A stretch of DNA of 64,000 nucleotides, from positions 310,001 to 374,000 of the forward strand of contig JAYRZB010000003.1 of assembly GCA_041916675.1 (NCBI GenBank). Direction: 5' to 3'. The DNA comes from JAYRZB01 sp041916675 (GTDB lineage Bacteria; Pseudomonadota; Alphaproteobacteria; Rhizobiales; Devosiaceae). Position numbers and translations under genes: made by a program. Shown here one piece after another: positions 43,473 through 52,853 of the stretch. The notes beneath the pieces were generated by a model. It was not told where the DNA came from, ran no database searches, and saw nothing but the letters and a program-made list of their open reading frames with translations. The stretch's first letter is position 1. Every line of letters starts with the position of its first letter.

Positions 43473-44176
43473 GGCTGAACCCTGGACCCTTTGACACAGA
43501 ATGCAAGGTCCCTAGGTAGATTATCGACGCCATTGATTGGCACCAAATCCTGAGGACAGGCAGACATCACCGCGATCACCGGGACTTCAGCGCTTAGCTC
43601 GATCCTGTCCCCGGGAGACGACAGGGGAGGCAGCCATCGTACTATGCCATCAGCATCGACCGGGGTGTTCATCCAGAAGTTCAGCGGAGCTGGAATCTCG
43701 GCCGCGCTTAGGCCGATGGCAAGCAACGCCATGCGTAGATTGTCGGTGCAGTTGTCGTGATAGCCTTTTACGCCGAGCTGTTGGTAACGGTAGGTATCGC
43801 AAGCAGCGATCACGGTGTCGTGGGTGCAGGCGGAACTGTCGTGCGCGAAGTGCATCAAAGTGCGCCGACGATTTGACACCAGCTTATGACCCGGGCGCGG
43901 ATAAATCCCGGAAATCATACCGTGCAGGTGTGGCATCGAAAGGAACTCGCGCACGTCGTCGGCAGCAAACGCCCAAAAATCACAGACCTGGGTCCCGTGA
44001 GTATTGATGATGGTCAAGACCTCACCGGGCTCCAATCGTACTGCTCGTCCCTGACGGGCAGGAATAGTATAAATATGCCCGTCAATTGGCCTGCCATCGG
44101 CGGAAATCGGACTTTTCAGCGTCGGGTTCGTGCCATCAGGTCGGCTGGGCTGAAACGAGGTGTCAATCGAGTGCAT
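43469..44176 (-). CDS. DUF1989 urea carboxylase-associated family protein
   Basis: A 235-residue protein. The family segments are TIPARQGRAVRLEPGEVLTI, GTQVCDFWAFAADD, SMPHLHGMISGIYPRPGHKL and NRRRTLMHFAHDSS, then GVKGYHDNCTDNLRMAL and PAPLNFWMNTPV. Conserved Cys/His residues suggest metal binding. Members occur beside urea carboxylase and allophanate hydrolase genes; their function is unknown. Here it overlaps the deacetylase and follows an amidase, which fits the same nitrogen-compound breakdown. Confidence 0.9.
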   Translation of the reverse strand: MHSIDTSFQPSRPDGTNPTLKSPISADGRPIDGHIYTIPARQGRAVRLEPGEVLTIINTHGTQVCDFWAFAADDVREFLSMPHLHGMISGIYPRPGHKLVSNRRRTLMHFAHDSSACTHDTVIAACDTYRYQQLGVKGYHDNCTDNLRMALLAIGLSAAEIPAPLNFWMNTPVDADGIVRWLPPLSSPGDRIELSAEVPVIAVMSACPQDLVPINGVDNLPRDLAFCVKGSRVQP

Positions 44177-44261
44177 GGGCCGCTCCGGACTATTTTCCCA
44201 AGCCTAGCGGTATGCACGGGTCGGTACCCAATGAGGAAAGTCTTATCGAACTGAAGAAAAT

Positions 44262-45611
44262 CTAGACAGATAACCGGCCAAGCCGGCGTTCAATTTCACA
44301 ACCAGTCGCCAACAGCGCCCCATCCATGCCACTGGGCGCCATCATGCTGACCGAGCCCTCTAGATGGCCGCCCAGCGGGCCCGTGGGGACTGCCAGTGTG
44401 GGCATATCAAGGAAACTCCCGATCATAGTCAGGCGGAGGGCAGATAGATTGCCTACTGCAAATGCCTCAGGATTTTCAAGCAATTGGCCTAGACCCGGTG
44501 CCAGGTGAGAAACGGTCGGAAGAAGCATTATCTGCCCTTTCAACTCCCGCTGAACATCCGACTGCAACTGGCGGCGATAGTTCATCATTTCTTCGTACCA
44601 GGTCCGATCATAACCTCGCGCCGCCAACAGGCGCGCCTTTATCAGGGGATCGAGCTCAGATTGTTCTGCTCCCTGTGAAAGGGAACCCACCAGCTCCGAT
44701 GCCTCAAAAGAACCGGGCCAGCCACTTTGCAGTTGAAGGATAGTGTCAGCGAGGAAGTCCAGCTGGCGCTCGGCAATACGGAACCCGGCCGCCGACAATC
44801 GTTCGACATAATCTTCATAGCTGCGGGCGACATCTGGTGAGAGCGTCAAGAGCGGCAGGACCGAGGGATCATACACCAGTGTTTGGGCTGCAGACCCTCT
44901 CGACGGAACGTATGCCGAGCTCCCTACCGCCACAGCGTCGAGCATGGCGGCATCATTGACCGATCTGACCAGCAGGCCCAGGGTATCGAAGCTTGGGGCA
45001 AGCGGGAACACTCCGTCCATCTCGTAGCGCACCCGGCTGGCACGATAGCCCACGATGCCATTGAATGCGGCAGGGATACGCACTGAGCCTGCCGTATCTG
45101 TTCCCACGGCCGCTGCGACCAACCCCGCAGCCACCGCAACGCCAGAACCCGAGGATGAGCCACCTGGCGCTTTATCCCGGCGGCCCGGCAGATGCGGGGT
45201 GCCAAAGTGAGGATTGCTCCCAATCCCAGAGAAGGCGAACTCAGAGAGATTGGTCTTTCCAGCTATAAGCGCGCCAGCCCTCTTGAGCTTTGCAACGATT
45301 GCCGCGTCGGCGTTTGCTGGCAGTTCGTTCCGACGTAGTGCGGCACCTGCGGTGGTAACCTGCCCCGCGACATCGATATTGTCCTTGATGGCGACGGGAA
45401 CGCCATCAAGGGGGCCAAGGGTGTATCCGGCGCGCCTGCGCGCGTCGCTTTGGGCCGCTGCCATTTTGAAGGCACCTGCATCAAAGCTGATAAAGGCAAA
45501 CGGCGCGGCATCAAGGTTGCTAAGAATGCGGTCGGCAAGCTCAGTTGCACTGAAGGCCCCCGTAGCAAGACCTCTCGCGCAATCCAAAACGCCGGGACAG
45601 ATGAGTTTCAA
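44262..45611 (-). CDS. Amidase (amidase-signature family)
   Basis: A 449-residue hydrolase with the Ser-cisSer-Lys triad: Lys in PVAIKDNIDVAG (about 73), cis-Ser and nucleophilic Ser in GGSSSGSGVAVAAG and GTDTAGSVRIPAAFNG (about 150 and 174). It should hydrolyse an amide or allophanate-like bond, releasing ammonia. The length (449) is that of single-domain amidases and it lacks the C-terminal domain of AtzF allophanate hydrolase. It starts 8 bp after the azoreductase stop and belongs to the same unit as DUF1989 and deacetylase. Confidence 0.92.
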   Translation of the reverse strand: MKLICPGVLDCARGLATGAFSATELADRILSNLDAAPFAFISFDAGAFKMAAAQSDARRRAGYTLGPLDGVPVAIKDNIDVAGQVTTAGAALRRNELPANADAAIVAKLKRAGALIAGKTNLSEFAFSGIGSNPHFGTPHLPGRRDKAPGGSSSGSGVAVAAGLVAAAVGTDTAGSVRIPAAFNGIVGYRASRVRYEMDGVFPLAPSFDTLGLLVRSVNDAAMLDAVAVGSSAYVPSRGSAAQTLVYDPSVLPLLTLSPDVARSYEDYVERLSAAGFRIAERQLDFLADTILQLQSGWPGSFEASELVGSLSQGAEQSELDPLIKARLLAARGYDRTWYEEMMNYRRQLQSDVQRELKGQIMLLPTVSHLAPGLGQLLENPEAFAVGNLSALRLTMIGSFLDMPTLAVPTGPLGGHLEGSVSMMAPSGMDGALLATGCEIERRLGRLSV

Positions 45612-45619
45612 AGCAAATC

Positions 45620-46294
45620 CTATTCGGCAGCCCGAGCGCCAGAGCTCTCGCCGATTGTATCGATGAGACGCTTAACCAGCGGCAGCACCGCGGCGTGGGC
45701 GCTGGAAATGGATTGGGCGTGCCGCTCGCCACCAAATTCTTGGTACTCGATCTGGAGGTGATGAATATCCTTCACGCCGAAATAGTGTTTTACTGTTTCG
45801 ATGTGCGTTGCCAGATGGTTCATACTCTCGCGCACGCCTCCCACCTCGAAACCGAATTCGCCACACGCAGTCAGAAGCACCATGGTCTTTCCACTCAGGA
45901 TCGGTTCGATTGGAAAGTCTCCCCGCGTCAGATCGAACGAGAACGTCCGACCGACCCGGGCAATTTGATCAACCCAGGCCTTAAGAGCGGCAGGCATTCC
46001 GTAGTTGTACATCGGGGTGCCGAGAACAATGAGGTCTGCCGCGATGATTTCGTCCACCATCGCATCCGAAAGGCTCAACAGTTCGACCTGATCGGCCGTT
46101 CGGTCTTGCGGCTTGGTAAAGGCCGCAGCGATCCACGGCTCGGTAGTGGCAGGCGGTGGATTTGCGCCGACATCTCGATAGGTAACCGTGTCGCTGGGCC
46201 TGGCATCAAGCCACGTATCAACGAAGTTACGCGAGAGGCTACGTGAGAGGGACCGCTGGCGGGCGCTGGCGTCAATATGAAGAATATTAGTCAT
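45620..46294 (-). CDS. FMN-dependent NADH-azoreductase/quinone reductase (AzoR-like)
   Basis: A 224-residue flavodoxin-like enzyme. The FMN phosphate loop is HIDASARQRSLSRSLS (about 5-20), with PMYNYGMPAALKAWVD (about 94-109) and TACGEFGF around the isoalloxazine. AzoR enzymes reduce quinones and azo or nitro groups with NADH. ATG at 46294 has GGAG upstream; an extension to 46444 is open but not homologous. It sits between the ABC importer and the amidase, downstream of a terminator-like hairpin, so may start a separate transcript. Confidence 0.92.
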   Translation of the reverse strand: MTNILHIDASARQRSLSRSLSRNFVDTWLDARPSDTVTYRDVGANPPPATTEPWIAAAFTKPQDRTADQVELLSLSDAMVDEIIAADLIVLGTPMYNYGMPAALKAWVDQIARVGRTFSFDLTRGDFPIEPILSGKTMVLLTACGEFGFEVGGVRESMNHLATHIETVKHYFGVKDIHHLQIEYQEFGGERHAQSISSAHAAVLPLVKRLIDTIGESSGARAAE

Positions 46295-46406
46295 GCGGAG
46301 CTCCATGAAGTTGGTAGGCTCACAGCTAGAGGCAGTGCAAGAAAGCGACAATTTCGAGTTTGTCGCAGGGCCATGCAGGAATCTCAACGCACCAAGTATG
46401 AAAAGT

Positions 46407-46433
46407 GGGCCGCGCGACAACGCCGCGCGGCCC
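46407..46433 (-). terminator. Hairpin after the BMP binding-protein gene
   Basis: GGGCCGCGCG (46407-46416) and CGCGCGGCCC (46424-46433) form a perfect 10-bp stem with a 7-base loop. On the minus strand it is followed by ACTTTTCAT. It probably ends, or partly attenuates, transcription from the ABC importer genes before the azoreductase. Confidence 0.7.
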
Positions 46434-46463
46434 CGTAAGTTCAACAGTCAGCGCACCGGCCGA

Positions 46464-47432
46464 TCAACCCTCAGGCACGTTGATCTCACCACTCTTGAGA
46501 CGATCGACCAACGCCAGCACGTCCGCCTTGACATCTTCGCCCACTGTGGGACCAAAACTGCCGATCCTCATCACTTTTTCATCTGTGAGATCTGCGCGCA
46601 TACGAGTTCCCTCCAACTTACCCTCTACAGCCAGCCGGAGGTACTTGAGCATGTTTTCAGTCACATCAAGGATGGCCGACTGGACCATGATGTCCGGCCA
46701 ATCCACGATTGCGTCGTAGTAGATTCCGATGGCCTTTGCGCCCTTCTCCTGAACGGCCTGGAGGGCGCCGACGTTAGCACCATCCATGGTGGGCCACAGC
46801 ACGTCCGCGCCTTGGCTCAACTGGGCCAGAGCCGCTTCTTTACCCTTGCTGACGTCGTTCCAGTCACCCATGACGTTGTAGAGCACCTCAGTTCCCGGCA
46901 CCGCCGCCTCGGCGCCAGCGCGGAAGCCGAACGCCGAATCCAGAGTGAACTTGAACTCCTGCGCGACAAGAATGCCAATCTTGCCGGTACTGGAGACTTT
47001 GGCAGCGGTATAGCCAATGACATAGGCAAGTTGAGCAAAATGGAAGTCTGCGATGGCCACGTTGGTGCTGGTGGTGCCGCCGTTATTCACGACAAACTTC
47101 AGCTCCGGGAAATCGACGGCAATCCGCGATATCGCATCCTGGAATTCACCACCGTGCCCGATCACCAGATTGTAGCCTTTCCGAGCATAGTCGGACAGGA
47201 CCTCCACCTGATCTGGCTGCTCGACTTTCTCCGCGTAGGAGAACTCAATGCCAAGCTCTGACCGAGCCCGCTCAAGAGCTTTGAATGCTGCCTCGCTCCA
47301 GCCCTTGTCGGTTATTGTGCCAGGCATGGCAATTCCGACACGGTACTTGTCCTGGCCGCGAGCCAGCGGAGCAAGACTCAGAGCAAACATTCCCGCCACA
47401 CTAGTGATGAGAACAGATCGCCGATTTACCAT
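46464..47432 (-). CDS. BMP family ABC transporter substrate-binding protein
   Basis: A 322-residue periplasmic protein of the basic membrane protein family, whose known ligands are purine nucleosides and related compounds. The signal peptide (about 1-26) begins with NRRSVLITSVAG, which looks like a Tat motif. The mature part has VGIAMPGTITDKGWSEAAF and GHGGEFQDAISR. It lies 124 bp after the permease pair and ends at a hairpin. In the transcript it follows the ATPase and permease genes, so expression may be adjusted separately. Confidence 0.92.
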   Translation of the reverse strand: MVNRRSVLITSVAGMFALSLAPLARGQDKYRVGIAMPGTITDKGWSEAAFKALERARSELGIEFSYAEKVEQPDQVEVLSDYARKGYNLVIGHGGEFQDAISRIAVDFPELKFVVNNGGTTSTNVAIADFHFAQLAYVIGYTAAKVSSTGKIGILVAQEFKFTLDSAFGFRAGAEAAVPGTEVLYNVMGDWNDVSKGKEAALAQLSQGADVLWPTMDGANVGALQAVQEKGAKAIGIYYDAIVDWPDIMVQSAILDVTENMLKYLRLAVEGKLEGTRMRADLTDEKVMRIGSFGPTVGEDVKADVLALVDRLKSGEINVPEG

Positions 47433-47556
47433 ATTCTACCTCCCTTTAGATTTGGTACGCCTGCGAAGCTATTCAGCTTCTGCGTTCTCAAATACTATCT
47501 CCGAGGTAGCGGCAGCTGCATTGAATTGTTATTGTCCACTCATGAGACAAACTCTA

Positions 47557-48498
47557 CTATCGACTTTCACGATCATAGGCTTTGCCCAGGGATTCAGGTT
47601 GGCGGGAGGCGCCAACGAACACGATCAGGGCAATAATTGAGGCCACATAGGGCAAGATGATAAAAGCCTGATAGGGCACGGTCGGGTTTGAAAACTGCAG
47701 TCGCAGTTGTGCTGCATCGCAAAGTCCGAAGAACAACGCCGCGCTTACTGCAAGCCACGGATTCCACCGGCCCAGAATGACCGCCGCCAGGGCGATATAG
47801 CCCTTGCCTGCACTCATGTCCTCGGCAAAGAGCCGCAATTGTGACAGGACCATGTGAGCTCCACCCAAGCCCGCAAGCATGCCCGAGCCGACCAGCGCGA
47901 TGGTTCGAAGGGCATAGACCGGCACGCCAGCTGTGTCGGCGGCCTTGGGGTTCTCACCCGTGCCACGCAGGTTCAGTCCCCACCCTGTCCGGTACAGGAA
48001 CCAGATCGAAAGCGGTACCAGCAGATACAGCGCATAGACCAGGGCGTCCTGATTGAAGGCGATCGGCCCCAGCAGGGGAATACGCGATAGAAGCGGCACT
48101 TCCCACTTGTCGAAGCCGGCAACAAACGCCCGGCCGAGATCATCACCGAAGACTTGACGGGCAAAGAACGAAGTCAAGCCAAGACACAGCAGGTTCACAG
48201 CAATGCCTGCCACCAGTTGGTTCACCCGGAGTCTTACGGTCAGGAGCGAGAGGACAAAGCCCGACATGCCGGCCCAGAACAACGCGCCGATGATGCCGCC
48301 AAGAGCCGAGCCGGTATAGAACGAACCTACGGCGGCTCCAAAGGCGCCGGAAAGCATCGCGCCTTCCAATCCGATGTTGATCGTGCCGCTTCGCTCCGCC
48401 AGAACGCCGCCAAGAGCCGCGAAGGCAACGGGGACGGCAAGGCGCACGGCTGAACCAATGAAGTCGGCCAGTAGCGCGGGGTCGGTCAAGAAATCCAT
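47557..48498 (-). CDS. BMP-type ABC transporter permease (YufQ-like)
   Basis: A 313-residue membrane protein with about 8-9 spans of the branched-chain/ribose permease family (BPD_transp_2). GTINIGLEGAMLSGAFGAAVG (near 33-53) is the conserved start; only part of it is quoted here. It begins one base after the partner permease stop. It should form the channel of a nucleoside-like importer with the product of 48499-49611. Confidence 0.92.
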   Translation of the reverse strand: MDFLTDPALLADFIGSAVRLAVPVAFAALGGVLAERSGTINIGLEGAMLSGAFGAAVGSFYTGSALGGIIGALFWAGMSGFVLSLLTVRLRVNQLVAGIAVNLLCLGLTSFFARQVFGDDLGRAFVAGFDKWEVPLLSRIPLLGPIAFNQDALVYALYLLVPLSIWFLYRTGWGLNLRGTGENPKAADTAGVPVYALRTIALVGSGMLAGLGGAHMVLSQLRLFAEDMSAGKGYIALAAVILGRWNPWLAVSAALFFGLCDAAQLRLQFSNPTVPYQAFIILPYVASIIALIVFVGASRQPESLGKAYDRESR

Positions 48499-49611
48499 TT
48501 ATGCGATCTCCTTGCGCCCTGTCGGGCTATCACTGCGAGCGACCTTGCTGGTCGTTCCAGCTTGAATGGGCGTCTTCTGAAACAAGGAAAGAACACCTGG
48601 ATTGCGCAGGGCCAGACTGGCGGCCACGAGTATGACCACCAGTCCCTGGATGGCTTCCACAACTGAGCGCTCAATTCCGGCTCCGCGTTCCATGGCACCC
48701 GCGCCAGCTTTGAGCGCAGCGAGGAAGAGCGCGACGAGCGGCAAGACCAGGGGGGATCCCACCGCGACAAACGCCGCGACAATACCATCGTAGCCGTAGC
48801 CGGCGCTGAACATATGAAACAGGCGGTACTTGACGCCAATCACCTCGATGCCGCCAGCAAGGCCGGCAACCGCTCCGCCAAGCATCATTGACTTCAGGAT
48901 CTGCCCCCGAACCGAAATGCCGCCATACCGGGCCGCTTCGGGGCTGTGGCCTATGGTTTCCATGGCAAAGCCGCCACGCGTGAACCGGAAGTAGAGATAG
49001 ACCAGTATTGCGAGCAATACGGCAATGAACACGCCGATATGGGCATCGGTGCGTGCCATGATGCGCGGCAGATGCAGGCTTTGGGAAAGCTCTTCGGAGT
49101 ACGGATAGGGCGCCGATGGGGCCAGCAACGGCCCGCTGACTGCAAAGGAAACCACCTGAATACCCACGAAATTCAGTAGCAGGCCCACGATGACTTCGTT
49201 GATGCCGCGATAGGCGCGCAAGATGGCCGGAATGGCCGCCCAAAGCGCACCTCCCGCCATTGCAGCGAACATGACGGCGGGAATGCCTAGAGCGCCGGGG
49301 GCGTCTGGCAGCGCCAGACCCACCAGCGTGCCGAACAGCGCCCCAAGGTATATCTGCCCCTCGCCCCCAATGTTGTAGACGCCTGCGCGCAAGGGCAGCA
49401 CCACCGCCAAGCCGGCCAGCAGGATTGGAGTCGTTTTGACCAGAGTATTGCCGACACCATAGTAGTCGAAGAACGATTCATGGATGAGCGTCTGGTAGGC
49501 TTTGATGGGATCGGAGCCAACCATGATCATGAGCAGCGCCCCCAGCCCTAGCGCCAAGAGTACCGCAAGCAAGGTGCGCAGCCGATAGACCCAGGCAATC
49601 AGAACCATCAT
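48499..49611 (-). CDS. BMP-type ABC transporter permease (YufP-like)
   Basis: A 370-residue membrane protein with about 9-10 spans. VYNIGGEGQIYLGALFGT and GINEVIVGLLLNFVGI are typical of this permease group, which pairs with a second smaller permease. ATG at 49611 overlaps the ATPase stop by four bases. The last 35 residues are hydrophilic. Confidence 0.92.
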   Translation of the reverse strand: MMVLIAWVYRLRTLLAVLLALGLGALLMIMVGSDPIKAYQTLIHESFFDYYGVGNTLVKTTPILLAGLAVVLPLRAGVYNIGGEGQIYLGALFGTLVGLALPDAPGALGIPAVMFAAMAGGALWAAIPAILRAYRGINEVIVGLLLNFVGIQVVSFAVSGPLLAPSAPYPYSEELSQSLHLPRIMARTDAHIGVFIAVLLAILVYLYFRFTRGGFAMETIGHSPEAARYGGISVRGQILKSMMLGGAVAGLAGGIEVIGVKYRLFHMFSAGYGYDGIVAAFVAVGSPLVLPLVALFLAALKAGAGAMERGAGIERSVVEAIQGLVVILVAASLALRNPGVLSLFQKTPIQAGTTSKVARSDSPTGRKEIA

Positions 49612-51119
49612 GCAACCTCTTGAAAAAGACCGGCCATGTACTGCCCAATGCGTTCTGAAGTGGCATCCTCAGCCCTCATGATCGGGCTCAGTCGCCCGGC
49701 GCACAGTATGCCGACGCGATCCGCGATCTCGACCAAGTGTTCAAGCTCGGTTGAAATGTAGATAATGGCGGCGCCCCGGGCCTTTTCTTCGAGGATCTTG
49801 TTCTGGACGAACGCAATGGCCCCCACATCGAGACCCTTGGTCGCCTGAGCAATGATCAAGACCCTTGGTCGCGAGGACAATTCGCGAGCCAGGATAACTT
49901 TTTGCTGGTTGCCGCCTGACATCAGGCGCACAGGCTGATTGAGGCCCGGAGTGCGGATATCGAAACGCTCAACCATCTCCCCAGCGCGGATCTGGACAGC
50001 GCGATGATCGATCAAGCCAAACCGGCTGATCGGGGGGCGATCGAAATCCCGCAGGATCAGGTTCCGCCCGATCGGATAGTCAAGAACGAGCCCTGTCGAA
50101 TGCCGATCTTCTGGCACGTAGGATATCTGCGACTTGACGATCCGATCCCGAACACTGAGACCAAGAATGCTCTGGCCGTCCAGTTCGATATCTCCGGACG
50201 TCACATGCCTGAGTCCCGCAATGACCTGGGCGAGTTCGGCCTGGCCGTTGCCATCGACACCGGAGATGCCCAGTATCTCACCGGAGGAAAGTGCAAGGCT
50301 GACCGAGTGCAGTGCGGGCGCCAACCTATCATTGAGAGCGCTCACAGCCTTGAGTTCCAACACCTTGACAGGGCTTCCAGTTACGCTAGAGCGCGACGCC
50401 TTTGTGAACTCACGCCCGACCATGATGTTTGACAGCTCTTTGGCGCTGCTTGCTTTGGTTTCCACATCCGCCACCACTCGCCCCTTACGCATGATCGAGA
50501 CGCGATCGGCCGTTGCCATGACCTCTTCAAGCTTGTGTGTGATGAACAGGATGGTGTGCCCCATGTCTCGCATGCGGCGGAGCCCGGCCAGGAAACTGTC
50601 GATCTCCTGCGGCGCAAGAACGCTGGTTGGCTCATCAAGCACCAGTAATGATGCTTTCCGATAGAGCGCCTTGAGAATCTCAACCCGTTGACGCATGCCG
50701 ATTGGAAGCTTCCAGACCGGCACCCAGGGGTCGACGTCGAAATCGTAGCTTTTTGATAGTTCGTGGATGTGCTTCGCATGCCCTGACAGATCGAGCCTGG
50801 CACCACCGGGCAATCCGAGCACGATGTTCTCGACTACACTCAGGGCATTGGCCAACTGAAAGTGCTGGTGAATCATGCCAATGCCGATCTTGATCGCATC
50901 TGCGGGCGACCTGAAGGATACCGGCAGACCATCGATTGCGATCTCACCGGCGTCGGGGCCGTAAAGGCCGTATATGACATTCATCAGCGAGGTTTTCCCC
51001 GCTCCGTTCTCGCCGAGAATGGCGTGGATATGCCCCCGCTCAACGCTCAAGGTGACCCCGTCAAGGGCGCGGAACGGGCCGAATGACTTGGTGACATTCG
51101 TTATTCGTAGGTAGCTCAC
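49608..51119 (-). CDS. Nucleoside/sugar-type ABC transporter ATP-binding protein (YufO-like, two ABC domains)
   Basis: A 503-residue protein with tandem ATPase domains. The first has Walker A GENGAGKTS (about 38-46) and a signature around PIGMRQRVEILKAL; the second has LMSGGNQQKVILARELSSRP as its signature and a degenerate Walker A (GVDGNGQAEL), as is usual. GTG at 51119 has AGG eight bases before it and gives the normal length; a longer frame to 51209 is open but without homology. It energises the two permeases and follows the malic enzyme gene after 107 bp. Confidence 0.92.
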   Translation of the reverse strand: MSYLRITNVTKSFGPFRALDGVTLSVERGHIHAILGENGAGKTSLMNVIYGLYGPDAGEIAIDGLPVSFRSPADAIKIGIGMIHQHFQLANALSVVENIVLGLPGGARLDLSGHAKHIHELSKSYDFDVDPWVPVWKLPIGMRQRVEILKALYRKASLLVLDEPTSVLAPQEIDSFLAGLRRMRDMGHTILFITHKLEEVMATADRVSIMRKGRVVADVETKASSAKELSNIMVGREFTKASRSSVTGSPVKVLELKAVSALNDRLAPALHSVSLALSSGEILGISGVDGNGQAELAQVIAGLRHVTSGDIELDGQSILGLSVRDRIVKSQISYVPEDRHSTGLVLDYPIGRNLILRDFDRPPISRFGLIDHRAVQIRAGEMVERFDIRTPGLNQPVRLMSGGNQQKVILARELSSRPRVLIIAQATKGLDVGAIAFVQNKILEEKARGAAIIYISTELEHLVEIADRVGILCAGRLSPIMRAEDATSERIGQYMAGLFQEVA

Positions 51120-51226
51120 CTTGAACCTCGGGCTGACAAGGGGTGCGGATGACCGCAGGCTGCCGTTTTTCGTGCGGCGAGCCGACCGGGTCAAATGAGA
51201 TGCGCTCATCCACTCTTAAGCTGGGG

Positions 51227-52537
51227 TCATGAGGGATGCTTTCCGGACTGCCACCCACCAACACGCGCACGATCGCGCAAACGGGCACGATAGGCATCGA
51301 TATCCGCAATCGGCCTTTGGGCTATTCCAGAGCGGGCGGCTGCTAATGCCACTGCTGGCGCTATGGCTGTAATCAGGCGCGCGTCAAATGGGGAGGGAAC
51401 CAGATTGTCCGTTCCAAACTTTGCAGACCTACCCGCCTCAACCTGCCGCGACAGGTTCACGAGCGCCTCAACGGCGGCACGCTTCATTTCTGAGTTGATG
51501 CAAGTGGCGCCACAGTCGAGAGCACCTCGGAAGATATAGGGGAAACAAAGCAGGTTATTGACCTGATTGGGATAGTCGGACCGCCCGGTTGCCACAATTG
51601 CATCTGGGCGACACGCCAGTATGTCTTCGGGCATCATTTCCGGGACAGGGTTGGACAAGGCGAATACCAGCGGTCGTGCGGCCATCTGGTCCAGCATGCC
51701 CGTAGTCAGGGCCCCGGGTCGTGAAAGGCCCACGAATATGTCCGCGCCCTCCATAACCTCCTCAAGATCGGCCGCCCGCAAATGCTGGGCGAATGCCGCT
51801 CGCCACGGATCAAGTGCGCCACTTCGATGGGTGGTTACAAGACCCTTTGAATCGCTGATGAAGATGTTCTTTCGCTGCACGCCCAGATCAACGAGCAGAT
51901 TCATGCAGGCAATCGCTGCAGCACCCGCACCCGATGTGCATATCTTGACAGCTGACATGGATCGGCCGGTCAGGAACAGGCCATTGGCGACCGCGCACGC
52001 CAGCACGATTGCCGTGCCATGCTGATCGTCATGAAATACCGGAATGTCGAGCGCAGCCTGCAGAGCCCGTTCAATTTCAAAGCACTCAGGCGCTTTGATA
52101 TCCTCAAGATTGATGCCGCCGAACGATGGGGAGAGTGCGCGGACGATACCGATAAACCGCTCGGGGGAATTCTCATCGATTTCGATATCCCAGGCGTCAA
52201 TATCGGCGAATACCTTGAAGAGCGCTGCCTTGCCCTCCATGACCGGCTTGCTAGCGAGCGCCCCGATGTTTCCGAGGCCAAGAACCGCGGTGCCATTTGA
52301 GATGACCCCGACGGTATTGGAGCGGCCGGTATAGAGATGTGCCTTGGCCGGATCGCGTTGAATTTCCTCGCATGGCGCGGCAACACCGGGAGAGTAGGCC
52401 AACGCAAGCGCCTCTGGCGTCGCCAACGACTTGCTGACGCCTACCCTAAGCTTACCTGGAACAGGCAGGGCGTGAAAATCGAGTGCCGCCCTGTATGGGT
52501 CTGGAGCAAGCTCATTGTGAAGAGGTTGATAGGCCAC
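51227..52537 (-). CDS. NAD(P)-dependent malic enzyme (single-domain type)
   Basis: A 436-residue enzyme that decarboxylates malate to pyruvate. The N-terminal catalytic Tyr is in LAYSPGVA, with Lys in MEGKAALFKVFADIDAW, and acidic metal ligands in the same region and DDQHGTA. The NAD(P) site is GAGAAAIACMNLL. It lacks the phosphotransacetylase-like domain of long proteobacterial MaeB, so it is the short form. Its placement upstream of an ABC importer is unusual; it may channel the carbon skeleton of the imported compound. The start is ATG 52537. Confidence 0.92.
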   Translation of the reverse strand: MAYQPLHNELAPDPYRAALDFHALPVPGKLRVGVSKSLATPEALALAYSPGVAAPCEEIQRDPAKAHLYTGRSNTVGVISNGTAVLGLGNIGALASKPVMEGKAALFKVFADIDAWDIEIDENSPERFIGIVRALSPSFGGINLEDIKAPECFEIERALQAALDIPVFHDDQHGTAIVLACAVANGLFLTGRSMSAVKICTSGAGAAAIACMNLLVDLGVQRKNIFISDSKGLVTTHRSGALDPWRAAFAQHLRAADLEEVMEGADIFVGLSRPGALTTGMLDQMAARPLVFALSNPVPEMMPEDILACRPDAIVATGRSDYPNQVNNLLCFPYIFRGALDCGATCINSEMKRAAVEALVNLSRQVEAGRSAKFGTDNLVPSPFDARLITAIAPAVALAAARSGIAQRPIADIDAYRARLRDRARVGGWQSGKHPS

Positions 52538-52853
52538 CGTTTGCTCCGAACCTGACGATAGAAATTCGAGTATTCCATCGGGGCGAAACGTTCGAATGGC
52601 CTCTTCTCAAGCCCGGATGAATTCTGCTCCACCGGGCGGTCGGCGCAGTTAGGGGTCCGGAGGACGCGAACTGCGGCATCCATGTCGCTAGTGACATTTG
52701 GACAGCAACAGATCAGGACACCGTGCCCCTCGGAACGCGGTGGCCATGCCATAATCGCTCAATTGTAACGGTCGGCCATGGAATGAGCGCTCGCAAAAAC
52801 AAAAAGGGCTGGCCCGAAGGCCAGCCCCTGAAAAGTCGGGTTGATTGAACTGA
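52538..52853. other. Intergenic region between malic enzyme and bioY
   Basis: 316 bp. The left side must carry the promoter of the malic enzyme/ABC genes; I see no clear motif. The right side holds the bioY terminator. No gene is supported. Confidence 0.5.
52806..52827 (-). terminator. Terminator of bioY
   Basis: GGGCTGGCC, CGAA loop, GGCCAGCCC: perfect 9-bp stem. On the minus strand it is followed by TTTTTGTTTTTG. Confidence 0.9.
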
